NCBI RefSeq assembly: GCF_042679305.1
Contig: NZ_JBHTMP010000010.1
Span: 1 to 64,000, forward strand
Direction of reading: 5' to 3'
Length of the DNA stretch: 64,000 bases
From: Micromonospora_H sonneratiae
Lineage (GTDB): Bacteria > Actinomycetota > Actinomycetes > Mycobacteriales > Micromonosporaceae
Shown here: positions 15,157-22,816 of the stretch, piece by piece
Layout of the letters: each line of letters begins with the position of its first letter
How positions within the stretch are numbered: position 1 is the first letter of the stretch
Notes under the pieces: model-generated
Database searches by the model: none
What the model saw: only the letters and a program-made list of their open reading frames with translations
What the model was told of the DNA's origin: nothing
Position numbers and translations under genes: made by a program

Positions 15157-15711
15157 GTGATGGGATCCCTGCGGACCGAGCCCGCCCGTACCCGCCCCGA
15201 GCTGCTGGCACCTTCGGTGGCTGCCGCCGTCGAAGGATGGCCGGCCGATGCTGCGGTGGCTGTCGATTCGGTGCTGGTTGCTGCCATCGACGCGGACCTC
15301 GCCGACACGGCCGCCTTCTGCGCGGCGTACGACGTGGGGCTCGACGCCTCGGCCAACTGCGTCGTGGTGGCCGGTAAGCGGGAGGGGGAGATCCGTTACG
15401 CGGCCTGCGTCATCCTGGCCACCACCAGAGCGGACGTCAACGGCGTGGTACGGCGACAGCTCAACGTACGCAAGGCGAGCTTTGCGCCGATGGCGGAGGC
15501 AGTGGAGCTGACCGGAATGGAGTACGGCGGGATCACGCCGATCGGGCTACCGGAACAGTGGCCGATTCTGGTCGACCCACGGGTGGTCGCCACGCCGTAC
15601 GTGATCATTGGATCCGGGTTGCGGCGTAGCAAGATCGCGTTGCCCGGCCCGGCGCTGGCCGCGCTGCCGGGTGCTCAGGTCATCGAGGGCCTGGCCAGAC
15701 CGGTCGACTGA
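15157..15711 (+). CDS. YbaK/EbsC-type aminoacyl-tRNA deacylase domain protein
   Basis: A 184-aa protein with a YbaK/ProX-like editing domain. The core is ANCVVVAGKREGEIRYAACV, then VRRQLNVRKASFAPMAEAVE and MEYGGITPIGLPEQWPILVD, matching the substrate pocket (conserved Lys in the first part, GG-x-x-P-G/I motif later). Such proteins hydrolyse mischarged aminoacyl-tRNA (for example Cys- or Ala-tRNA-Pro). The start was chosen at GTG 15157, eight bases after GAGGA; ATG 15160 is equally possible, and the 15115 start lacks support. Confidence 0.8.
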   Translation: MMGSLRTEPARTRPELLAPSVAAAVEGWPADAAVAVDSVLVAAIDADLADTAAFCAAYDVGLDASANCVVVAGKREGEIRYAACVILATTRADVNGVVRRQLNVRKASFAPMAEAVELTGMEYGGITPIGLPEQWPILVDPRVVATPYVIIGSGLRRSKIALPGPALAALPGAQVIEGLARPVD

Positions 15712-15795
15712 AGGTCCAGGGACCGGTCCGGCCAGACGGCTGTCGATGTTGTTGCACGTGAAACCAGGTCGGCTGGGTGTCTGGAGCCAGGTCGG

Positions 15796-16431
15796 CTAGC
15801 TGCCCGACTGCTCGCGGGCGGCCACCTCGGTGAGGGCGGAACGCAGCACGTCCGGCTCCTGGGCGCCGGTGACGGCGTACTTTCCGGCCAGGACGAAGGT
15901 CGGCACGCTGGTCACGCCCAGCGCCCGCGCGTCGGCCAACCCGGCCCGTACCTCGGACTCGCCAGCCGTGGAGTCGAGGAACTGCCGTACCTCGGTCTCG
16001 TCGAGGCCGACCCCGGCGCCGACGGCGGCGAGCGCGTCCCGCGACCCGATGTCGACGCCGTCGGTGAAGTAGGCGCGGTAGAGCGCCTCGACGGTCCCGG
16101 CCGCGTGGCCGCGCGAGTCGGCGAACCGCACCAGCCGGTGGGCGTCGAAGGTGTTCGCCGTGACCGCCCGGTCGAACCGCAGTTCCAGGCCATCCCGGGC
16201 GGCGACGGCGGTGGTGTGCGCAAGCATCTGCTCGGCCTTCTCCGCCCCGCCGAACTTCTCGGCGAGCGACTCGACCAGCGGTCGCGGCTCGGGGACGGGT
16301 GACGGGTCGAGCTGGAACGGCCGGAACTGAACCGTCACGTCCCCTTCGAAGGACTCAAGGGCGCGCTCCAGGCGGTGCTTTCCGATGTAGCACCACGGGC
16401 AGACCACGTCGGCGTAGATCTCAATCTCCAT
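15796..16431 (-). CDS. DsbA-family oxidoreductase (FrnE-like)
   Basis: A 211-aa cytosolic thioredoxin-fold protein with the active site CPWC in YADVVCPWCYIGKHRLE, a long helical insertion, and the cis-Pro loop LGVTSVPTFVLAGKYAVTGAQ. This is the FrnE/2-hydroxychromene-2-carboxylate isomerase-like subgroup of DsbA proteins, implicated in disulphide chemistry and, in Deinococcus, oxidative stress tolerance. ATG 16431 matches the usual family start; ATG 16446 would add five residues and lies 6 bp after the sufE stop. The two genes form a leftward pair. Confidence 0.88.
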   Translation of the reverse strand: MEIEIYADVVCPWCYIGKHRLERALESFEGDVTVQFRPFQLDPSPVPEPRPLVESLAEKFGGAEKAEQMLAHTTAVAARDGLELRFDRAVTANTFDAHRLVRFADSRGHAAGTVEALYRAYFTDGVDIGSRDALAAVGAGVGLDETEVRQFLDSTAGESEVRAGLADARALGVTSVPTFVLAGKYAVTGAQEPDVLRSALTEVAAREQSGS

Positions 16432-16452
16432 GACCGGAGACAACATCGCAGG

Positions 16453-16902
16453 TCAGCTGATCTGTTCCCGGACCTGCCTCTTGAGGCGGGCGAGGATCGC
16501 CGTGCCCCCGCGTACCCGCAGTGGGCTGATCGCCTCCGCGAGCCCCATCCGCTGATAAAGATCATCCGGTACGGCCAGCACCTCGTCAGCGCTGGCGCCC
16601 GCCAGCCCTTCGGCGAGGATGCCGGCGAAGGCGCGGGTCGTCGGTGCCTCGGGTGGGCAGTCGAACCAGGTGGTGACCGTACGGTCGGCGGCCACCTCGG
16701 CGCGCAGGAAGAACACGGTCTGGCACTCCGGCACCTGTTCCATCCCGGTCCGGTCGGCCAGCGCAGCCGGCAGCGGCGGGACACTGTCGGCGAACTCCAA
16801 CAGCATCTCCAGCACCACGTCCCGAGGTGCGGACGCGAACTCCTCGACTATCCCGGCGAGCTTCGGCGGCATGGATTGAGACGGCGTCGACCCAGGTGAC
16901 AT
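16453..16902 (-). CDS. sufE: SufE-family cysteine desulfuration protein
   Basis: A 149-aa SufE-like sulfur acceptor. The conserved region MEQVPECQTVFFLRAEV carries the sulfur-accepting cysteine (about residue 60), followed by the family pattern FDCPPEAPTTRAFAGILAEG. SufE takes sulfane sulfur from a cysteine desulfurase (SufS) or a related donor for Fe-S assembly. In mycobacteria sufE sits directly after the rhodanese gene sseA; here an SseA-like gene is 2.5 kb away on the other strand. It is first in a two-gene leftward unit with the DsbA-like gene. Confidence 0.88.
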   Translation of the reverse strand: MSPGSTPSQSMPPKLAGIVEEFASAPRDVVLEMLLEFADSVPPLPAALADRTGMEQVPECQTVFFLRAEVAADRTVTTWFDCPPEAPTTRAFAGILAEGLAGASADEVLAVPDDLYQRMGLAEAISPLRVRGGTAILARLKRQVREQIS

Positions 16903-17090
16903 GGCCCCAGGCTACCGGCGCCCCGTTGCCGCATCCTCCCGGTGAGTGGCATCGGCACGGGCGTCCAAGGAACGACGAGTCGATCCCGACCGACCCTGAC
17001 GCCACCCAGGGACATCGTCTTCCTGACGCGCGGGCGGGACCCGGGCGGACGGTATCGTGTGCGATTGCCGCATACGCGAGAGGTGAACAG

Positions 17091-17696
17091 GTGAAGGCCA
17101 CTGAGCTGTCGATTTCCGGCGCATGGGAGTTTCTTCCGCAGCAGTTTCCCGACGACCGTGGCAATTTCGTCGTGTGGTACGACGCCAACGCGTTCGCCGA
17201 TGCCCTCGGCTTCGAACTCACCGTCGCCCAGACCAACCACAGCGTCTCGCGGCGGGGGGTCGTCCGGGGCGTGCACTGGGCCGACGTGCCGATCGGGCAG
17301 GCGAAGTACGTCTACTGCCCGCAGGGCGCACTGCTGGACATCATCGTCGACCTGCGGGTCGGGTCACCGACCTTCGGGCAGCACGAGGTCGTACGCCTGG
17401 ACACGATCGACTTCCGGGCGGTCTACCTGTCGGAGGGCCTCGGGCACGCGTTCGTCGCGCTGGAGGACGACACGGTGCTGAGCTACCTCTGCTCGGCCCG
17501 GTACGCGCCGGCCCGTGAGCGGATCGTGAACGTACGCGACGAAGAGTTGGCGCTGCCGCTGCCCACCGATGTCACGCCGATCCTCTCCGAGCGGGATGCC
17601 AACGGGCCGGGTCTGGCCGAACTCCGGGACGCCGGACTGCTGCCGTCGTACGACGAATGCCAGCGGTTCTACCAGTCCCTGCGGACGCAGGCGTAG
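17091..17696 (+). CDS. rfbC: dTDP-4-dehydrorhamnose 3,5-epimerase family protein
   Basis: A 201-aa cupin-fold epimerase of the RmlC/RfbC family, which converts dTDP-4-keto-6-deoxyglucose to its 3,5-epimer in dTDP-rhamnose and related deoxysugar pathways. Key features are the RRGVVRGVHW motif with the catalytic His, LLDIIVDLRVGSPTFGQHEV and YLSEGLGHAFVALEDDTVLSYLCS. The GTG start at 17091 has GAGAGG upstream; the frame extends to 16827 but not convincingly. No rmlA, rmlB or rmlD is adjacent, so it may serve a pathway encoded elsewhere. Confidence 0.87.
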   Translation: MKATELSISGAWEFLPQQFPDDRGNFVVWYDANAFADALGFELTVAQTNHSVSRRGVVRGVHWADVPIGQAKYVYCPQGALLDIIVDLRVGSPTFGQHEVVRLDTIDFRAVYLSEGLGHAFVALEDDTVLSYLCSARYAPARERIVNVRDEELALPLPTDVTPILSERDANGPGLAELRDAGLLPSYDECQRFYQSLRTQA

Positions 17697-17701
17697 ACCT
17701 G

Positions 17702-18415
17702 CTACCGGAAGTGGTGGGGTCGTCCGGTCACCCTGCGGCGTCTGGGCAGGCCCACCGCACCGGCACCGGCCAGCAGCCCGAGGGCCAGTGACCCGATCAT
17801 CCGTACCCCGGTGGTGTGTAGCAGGAACGCGCCCGGCAGTCGCGACGCGACCATCGTGCCAGCGATGGTGACACTGGCCGCGACCGTCCAGAACAGCGCC
17901 GGCTGGCTCGGGGCCTCGGGGGGAGCACCGTGCCATGTCCGCAGGAGCCCGCGACGCCCGATGTGTACGGCCAGCGCCAGCGCCGCCAGCGCACCGAGCA
18001 CGGTCGAAGCCGCGTCGAATACGGGCATGCGCTCGGTCAGCCGGTCCCACACCTGGTGGGTTGCGGCGGCCAGCACGGCTGAGGCGGCACTGACCACGAT
18101 CGCCGGGCGGGAGCGGCCCAGTACGCCGTAGTCGCGTAGGGCCAGCGAAGCGGGCCAGGGCGGCAGGTGCACGGCGATGGTCGGGGCGGCCCAGCGGATG
18201 AGCACCCCACACAGCAGGGCGACCGGCAGGCAGAACAGGATCAGCCCGGCTGGTTGGTGCGACAGGGGGAACACCGGTAGGCCGGAGCCGTCGAGGGCGT
18301 ACGCCAGATCGGGTGCCGCCGCGCCGACGACGAGGGCGACCCCATCGAACCAACGTGGCCGCCAGAGCTTGAGCGGCAGCGGCAGCGCCGCGTGTGAGGG
18401 GAAGGTCAGCGGCAT
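17702..18415 (-). CDS. DUF4184 family membrane protein
   Basis: A 237-aa protein with about six membrane segments, typical of DUF4184: an opening MPLTFPSHAALPLPLKLW, VVGAAAPDLAYAL, and FPLSHQPAGLILFCLPVALL. Conserved His and Asp residues next to membrane ends suggest a membrane metal-dependent hydrolase related to YdjM/LexA-regulated membrane proteins, though function is unproven. It is convergent with rfbC, with only a 5-bp gap between stops. Confidence 0.82.
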   Translation of the reverse strand: MPLTFPSHAALPLPLKLWRPRWFDGVALVVGAAAPDLAYALDGSGLPVFPLSHQPAGLILFCLPVALLCGVLIRWAAPTIAVHLPPWPASLALRDYGVLGRSRPAIVVSAASAVLAAATHQVWDRLTERMPVFDAASTVLGALAALALAVHIGRRGLLRTWHGAPPEAPSQPALFWTVAASVTIAGTMVASRLPGAFLLHTTGVRMIGSLALGLLAGAGAVGLPRRRRVTGRPHHFR

Positions 18416-18599
18416 CGCCGTAGGTTAACGCCGATGATTCCGCTGGTGCCGCATCCGAAACCAGAGATCATCGATGTCGTGGCCCCGGGGGTCGAGTGGA
18501 ATGTCGGTGCCGCCACTCGTTGGCAGCCCTGGGAGGACCGGAGCAAACTGGCTGGCACACTCCGACAGGAGGACGGTGGCGATCGGCAGGGAGGTACGG

Positions 18600-19367
18600 G
18601 TGCGCTGGCGCAGCTATGTGGCGGTCGGGGACAGCTTCACGGAGGGCATGAACGACGCGTATCCGGACGGCACCTATCGCGGCTGGGCGGATCTGGTCGC
18701 GGCCCGGCTGGCTGTCGAGGCAGGCCCGGAGTTCGGCTACGCGAACCTGGCGATCCGGGGGCGGCTCTTCCCCAACGTGGTGGCCGAGCAGGTGCCCGCC
18801 GCGCTGGCGATGCGCCCTGACCTGATCAGCTTTGCCGCCGGCGGCAACGACGTACTGCGCCGCAACTTCGACGCGCATGCCCTGGTCGAACGCTTCGACG
18901 AGGTGATCGGCCAACTGCGCGGTACCGGAGCCGACGTACTGATCTTCCGGTTCGCCGACGTGATGGCGCGCCTGCCCGGTCAGCGACTCGTGGCACCCCG
19001 GGTGTCGATACTCAACCAGGCACTGGGCGAGACGGCCGAACGGCATGGCGCGATCCTGGTCGACCTGTATGCCGACGACACGTTCCTGAACCCGGTGCTG
19101 TGGAGTGAAGATCGGCTCCACCTGTCGGCCGCCGGGCACCGGCGGGTTGCCGCCCGGGTGCTGAGCGCCCTCGGACTGCCCCCGGACGAGCAGTGGTTGG
19201 TCGTACCGCCACAGCCGGCACCGACGCCGTGGCTGGCGGCGCGCGGTGCCGACCTGCGTTGGGCCGGTCAGCACCTGGCGCCGTGGATCAAGCGCCGGTT
19301 GACCGGGCGCTCGTCCGGCGACACGGTCACCGCCAAACGCCCGGTGCTGGCGCCGTTCACGGACTGA
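18600..19367 (+). CDS. SGNH/GDSL-type esterase
   Basis: A 255-aa SGNH hydrolase without signal peptide. Block I is YVAVGDSFTEGMND (nucleophile Ser about residue 11), block II has the Gly in NLAIRGRLFPN, block III is FAAGGNDVLRR (Asn) and block V is WSEDRLHLSAAGHRRVA (Asp-x-x-His). It hydrolyses an ester or acyl group; the substrate is unknown. GGGAGG (18589-18594) lies five bases before GTG 18600, which decides the start against the longer frame from 18474. Codon-biased and isolated from its neighbours. Confidence 0.88.
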   Translation: MRWRSYVAVGDSFTEGMNDAYPDGTYRGWADLVAARLAVEAGPEFGYANLAIRGRLFPNVVAEQVPAALAMRPDLISFAAGGNDVLRRNFDAHALVERFDEVIGQLRGTGADVLIFRFADVMARLPGQRLVAPRVSILNQALGETAERHGAILVDLYADDTFLNPVLWSEDRLHLSAAGHRRVAARVLSALGLPPDEQWLVVPPQPAPTPWLAARGADLRWAGQHLAPWIKRRLTGRSSGDTVTAKRPVLAPFTD

Positions 19368-19395
19368 GCCGGGCACGGCGGCGTACCGTGGGGTG

Positions 19396-20301
19396 ATGGC
19401 AGTGCCCAGCGACCCCGCCCCCGCCCTTCAGGCGTACGCAGACCCGCAGCGGCTGGTCACCACCGAATGGTTGGCCGCCAATCTGCACACGGACGGTCTG
19501 GTCGTGGTCGAGTCCGATGAGGACGTGCTGCTCTACGACACCGGCCACATCCCCGGCGCGGTCAAGGTCGACTGGCATCTGGAACTCAACGACCAGGTGA
19601 CCCGGGACTATCTCGACCCGGCGGGCTTCGCCGAGTTGTGTTCCGCCAAGGGCATCAGCCGGGACGACACCGTCGTCTTCTACGGCGACAACTTCAACTG
19701 GTGGGCGGCGTACGCGCTCTGGGTCTTCTCGCTGTTCGGCCACGCGGACCTGCGGCTACTCGACGGCGGCCGGCAGAAGTGGATCGCCGAGGGCCGTGAA
19801 CTGACCCGGGAGCGGACCAGCCGGCCCCGGGCCGACTACCCGGTCCCCGAGCGCAACGATGCACCGCTGCGCGCCTTCCGGGACCAGGTGATGGCCCACA
19901 TCGCGGCGGCCCGACCCCTGGTCGACGTACGCTCGCCCGCCGAGTACACCGGCGACATGCTGCACATGCCGGACTACCCGCAGGAGGGGGCACTGCGTGG
20001 TGGGCACGTCCCGGGTGCGGTGAACATGCCGTGGAAGTCGGCCGCCAACCCCGATGGCACGTTCAAGCCGGTCGACGAACTGCGGGCGATCTACGCCGAC
20101 CAGTTGGGCCTGGCACCCACGGACGACGTCATCGCCTACTGCCGGATCGGTGAGCGGTCCAGCCACACCTGGTTCGTGCTCCGGCACCTGCTCGGCTACC
20201 CGCAGGTACGCAACTACGACGGTTCATGGACCGAGTGGGGCAACCTGGTCCGGGCCCCGGTGGTCCGGGGCGACCGGCCCGGCGGCCTGCCCCGACCCTG
20301 A
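19396..20301 (+). CDS. sseA: SseA/CysA-type thiosulfate sulfurtransferase (rhodanese)
   Basis: A 301-aa tandem rhodanese. The first domain (about 20-140) lacks a catalytic Cys (FYGDNFNWWAAYALWV). The second ends with the active-site loop YCRIGERSSHTWFVLRHLLG, whose Cys carries the persulfide; CRIGER is diagnostic of actinobacterial SseA/CysA sulfurtransferases. It transfers sulfane sulfur, probably for thiol metabolism or delivery to SufE. ATG 19396 or GTG 19393 could start it. It follows the SGNH gene by 28 bp. Confidence 0.9.
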   Translation: MAVPSDPAPALQAYADPQRLVTTEWLAANLHTDGLVVVESDEDVLLYDTGHIPGAVKVDWHLELNDQVTRDYLDPAGFAELCSAKGISRDDTVVFYGDNFNWWAAYALWVFSLFGHADLRLLDGGRQKWIAEGRELTRERTSRPRADYPVPERNDAPLRAFRDQVMAHIAAARPLVDVRSPAEYTGDMLHMPDYPQEGALRGGHVPGAVNMPWKSAANPDGTFKPVDELRAIYADQLGLAPTDDVIAYCRIGERSSHTWFVLRHLLGYPQVRNYDGSWTEWGNLVRAPVVRGDRPGGLPRP

Positions 20302-20341
20302 CGTCGGTTCCATAGTGGCTGGCCTCTGCCATATTGGCCAG

Positions 20342-20614
20342 ATGCAGCCCCAGCCCCAACGCCCCCCGCGGATCTTCTACTGCACCGACATCCTCTCCGG
20401 TCGGGCTTCGCTCGACGGTTATCCGTTCCGCTACGTGCTTCTCCGGCCGCCGGTCTCCTCCGTGTTCATGGCCGGGCCGATCAGTGGCGATGCCCAGGTG
20501 ACGGTCGACCAGATGCTGTCCGCCGTCGAGCTGCTGGAGACCCGGGGCTGGGAGCTGGTGAACTTCGAGCAGGGCGGTCTGCTGGCCTTCCTGCGGCGCG
20601 CCCGACCGCACTGA
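20342..20614 (+). CDS. small protein, DUF4177-like
   Basis: A 90-aa protein. The end, MLSAVELLETRGWELVNFEQ followed by GGLLAFLRR, has the GWELV pattern of DUF4177-type proteins, while the N-terminal part (RIFYCTDILSGRASLDGYPF) is not typical. CATATT (20330-20335) ends 6 nt before the ATG and no Shine-Dalgarno is present, so translation is probably leaderless. The function is unknown. The longer frame from 20054 lies inside sseA and is a shadow. Confidence 0.55.
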   Translation: MQPQPQRPPRIFYCTDILSGRASLDGYPFRYVLLRPPVSSVFMAGPISGDAQVTVDQMLSAVELLETRGWELVNFEQGGLLAFLRRARPH

Positions 20615-20630
20615 TCGGTAGCCTGCGGAG

Positions 20631-21212
20631 ATGGGGCAGGTGTGGCGGGACTGGGGTGGCGTGGTCGTGGTGTCGCTGGCCGGCCTGCCGGTGGCTGCCC
20701 TGATCGCCCTTCTGCTGGCCCGGCTGCGCCGGCGCAACGGGTTGCCCAACCGTGAGGCGTGGTGGCACAGCGTCGCCGAGGTGGGCATGGTGGTCGGCAC
20801 GCTGCCCTGGGTGTGGATGATCCTCACCCCGCTGGCCGCACCCCGACAGGTGCATCTGATCCCGCTGCGGGACCTGTTCCTCCAGGTGACCACCACCTCG
20901 CCCACGTTCGTGACGGTGCAGGTCGGCGGCAACCTGTTGGTCTTCGCCGCGCTGGGCTTCTTCGGGCCGATCCGGTTCGCCGCCCTGGCCGGGGTGTGGC
21001 GACTCCTCGCCCTCGGCGCTGCCGGGTCGGCCCTGGTCGAGACCCTCCAGTTCGTGCTCGACATCGGACGTGTCTCCTCTGTGGACGACGTGCTGATCAA
21101 CGCGGTCGGCGCGGCGCTCGCCGGTCTCGTGTCCCGGCCGTGGTGGGCATCCCGCGAGCCGGTTGCGGCGGACCGTCGGCCCACGCCCATCGAAGCGGGC
21201 TACCCAGGCTGA
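20631..21212 (+). CDS. VanZ-like family membrane protein
   Basis: A 193-aa protein with about five membrane helices. The VanZ-like pattern is present: LIPLRDLFLQ, then GGNLLVFAALGFFGPIRF, LVETLQFVLDIGR and SSVDDVLINAVGAALAG. VanZ confers low-level teicoplanin resistance in enterococci, but most family members have unknown roles in envelope biology. It begins 16 bp after the small DUF4177-like gene and is probably co-transcribed with it. Confidence 0.8.
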   Translation: MGQVWRDWGGVVVVSLAGLPVAALIALLLARLRRRNGLPNREAWWHSVAEVGMVVGTLPWVWMILTPLAAPRQVHLIPLRDLFLQVTTTSPTFVTVQVGGNLLVFAALGFFGPIRFAALAGVWRLLALGAAGSALVETLQFVLDIGRVSSVDDVLINAVGAALAGLVSRPWWASREPVAADRRPTPIEAGYPG

Positions 21213-21220
21213 TCGGGCAA

Positions 21221-22576
21221 TTAGCTTGTAGGTGTTGAAGCCGACGAGTCGACCCGGCCCGGCTCCCCACCCCGGCTGAGCGTCCGCCACGCCACTGTGG
21301 TGGCGAGGGCCAGAATGACCGCCGCCGCGTAGACGACCACCGGCAGCCCGTACGCCTCGGCGACGAAGCCGCCCAGCGCGGCACCGATCGGGGCGGTCAG
21401 CATTCCGGCCATCCGCTGGGCGCTGCCCACCCGCCCGAGCAGTTCGGCCGGTACGTTGCGTTGCCCGTACGCGGCCCACAACGCGTTCCACACGGCCGTA
21501 CCGGCGGAGAAGACGGCCAGCGTCAGCGCCCCCGGGACCGGGTGTCGGGACAGTGCGAGTCCGGCCAGCGCCACGGTCTGACCCAGCAGCACCCAACGCA
21601 GTCCGGAAAGAGCGCCGAACCGTCGTGCCAGGCGGCCCGCCCCGAGTGCGCCGATCAGCGCACCGACGACGGCTACCGCCATGAAGGCGCCGTACCCGGC
21701 TTCGCTGACCTTCAGCACGTCGAGCGCGTACAGCACGAGGGTGGCGATCATTGCGCTGATGGCGAGGTTGGTGACAGCGGCCAGGACGGTGATCCGACAG
21801 AGCGTGCCGTCCCGGCGGATCCACCGCAGCCCGTCGCCGGCCTCCCGCCACAGGCTCCGCCCACGGGGTACGGAACCTGCCCCGGCCCCGTTCCGTCGAG
21901 CCCCGTTCTGTCGAGCCCCGGTCGGCCGGGTCGGGCGCAGGGTCAGCGCGAGCAGTGCGGCGACCGCGAACGACATCGCGTCGACCGCGAAGGGCAGCGC
22001 CGCTGCGATCGCGAAGAGCACGCCGGCGGCAGGAGCACCGACGAATCCGCTGGCCAGGGCCGTACCGGCCTGTAGCCGCCCGTTCGCGGTGGCCAGTCGG
22101 TCAGCGGGCACCAGCCCGGGCAGGATCGCGAACGCGGAGGCGTCGAAGAGGGTACCGAGGGTGGCCAGCAGGAACGCGCATCCGGCGAGTACGGCGATGC
22201 TGGTCCGACCGGTGGCCACCAGCACCGCGAACGCGCCGACCAGGACCGCCCGCAGACCATCCACCACCGCCATCGTGCGGCGTCGGTCCCAACGGTCGGC
22301 GTACACCCCGCCGATCAGGCCGAACAGCAACGGGGGCAGTTGACCGGCGACGACCACCACGGCGATCGTCCGGGGATCACGGGTGAGTGACGCCGTCAGC
22401 AGCGCAAGCGCCGGAGTGCGTACGGCGTCACCGAGGCGGGAGAGGACCGCAGCCGACCAGAGCCGCCAGTACCCGCCACCGAGCCGCCGGTACGCACCAC
22501 CGAGCCGCCGGTACGCACCTTTCGTCGGGTCCGACGTGTCGCCGGTCGCGTCGACCGCTGCCGCCGTATCTGTCAT
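21221..22576 (-). CDS. MFS exporter, EntS/MFS_3-like
   Basis: A 451-aa protein with 12 predicted helices. The loop after TM2 is GGVYADRWDRRRTMAVVDGL, typical of the EntS-type (MFS_3) efflux family, often linked to siderophore or drug export. The N-terminal tail holds a short repeat (AYRRLGGAYRRLGGGYWRLW) encoded by 21-bp tandem units around 22475-22520. ATG 22576 has AGGGGG about ten bases upstream. It is convergent with the VanZ gene, with 8 bp between the stops. Confidence 0.83.
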   Translation of the reverse strand: MTDTAAAVDATGDTSDPTKGAYRRLGGAYRRLGGGYWRLWSAAVLSRLGDAVRTPALALLTASLTRDPRTIAVVVVAGQLPPLLFGLIGGVYADRWDRRRTMAVVDGLRAVLVGAFAVLVATGRTSIAVLAGCAFLLATLGTLFDASAFAILPGLVPADRLATANGRLQAGTALASGFVGAPAAGVLFAIAAALPFAVDAMSFAVAALLALTLRPTRPTGARQNGARRNGAGAGSVPRGRSLWREAGDGLRWIRRDGTLCRITVLAAVTNLAISAMIATLVLYALDVLKVSEAGYGAFMAVAVVGALIGALGAGRLARRFGALSGLRWVLLGQTVALAGLALSRHPVPGALTLAVFSAGTAVWNALWAAYGQRNVPAELLGRVGSAQRMAGMLTAPIGAALGGFVAEAYGLPVVVYAAAVILALATTVAWRTLSRGGEPGRVDSSASTPTS

Positions 22577-22743
22577 GGCTGATTGCCCCCTGTTGCCGAC
22601 CCGTGGGTGACTTGCCTCGGCAGGTGACCCTTGGGGATGGAGTAGGTCGAGGGTCAAGCAGCAGCGCATTGCCAGTTGTCGGACTTGCGATCTTGCGCGG
22701 AATCAGGGCGGCGGACTGTCAGCGATCACCGGTACGGTAGGCG

Positions 22744-22801
22744 CCGGCATCGGACCGGAAGAAGTACCGGCGTCGGACCGGAGAAACCGGCATCGGACCG
22801 G
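22744..22801 (+). repeat. three 15-bp direct repeats before the HSP90 gene
   Basis: CCGGCATCGGACCGG at 22744 and 22787, and CCGGCGTCGGACCGG at 22767, spaced 23 and 20 bp, end 15 bp before the GTG start at 22817. Their position suggests a leader or operator role for the HSP90-TPR operon. Confidence 0.65.
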
Positions 22802-22816
22802 GAGAGAAGATAGAAC

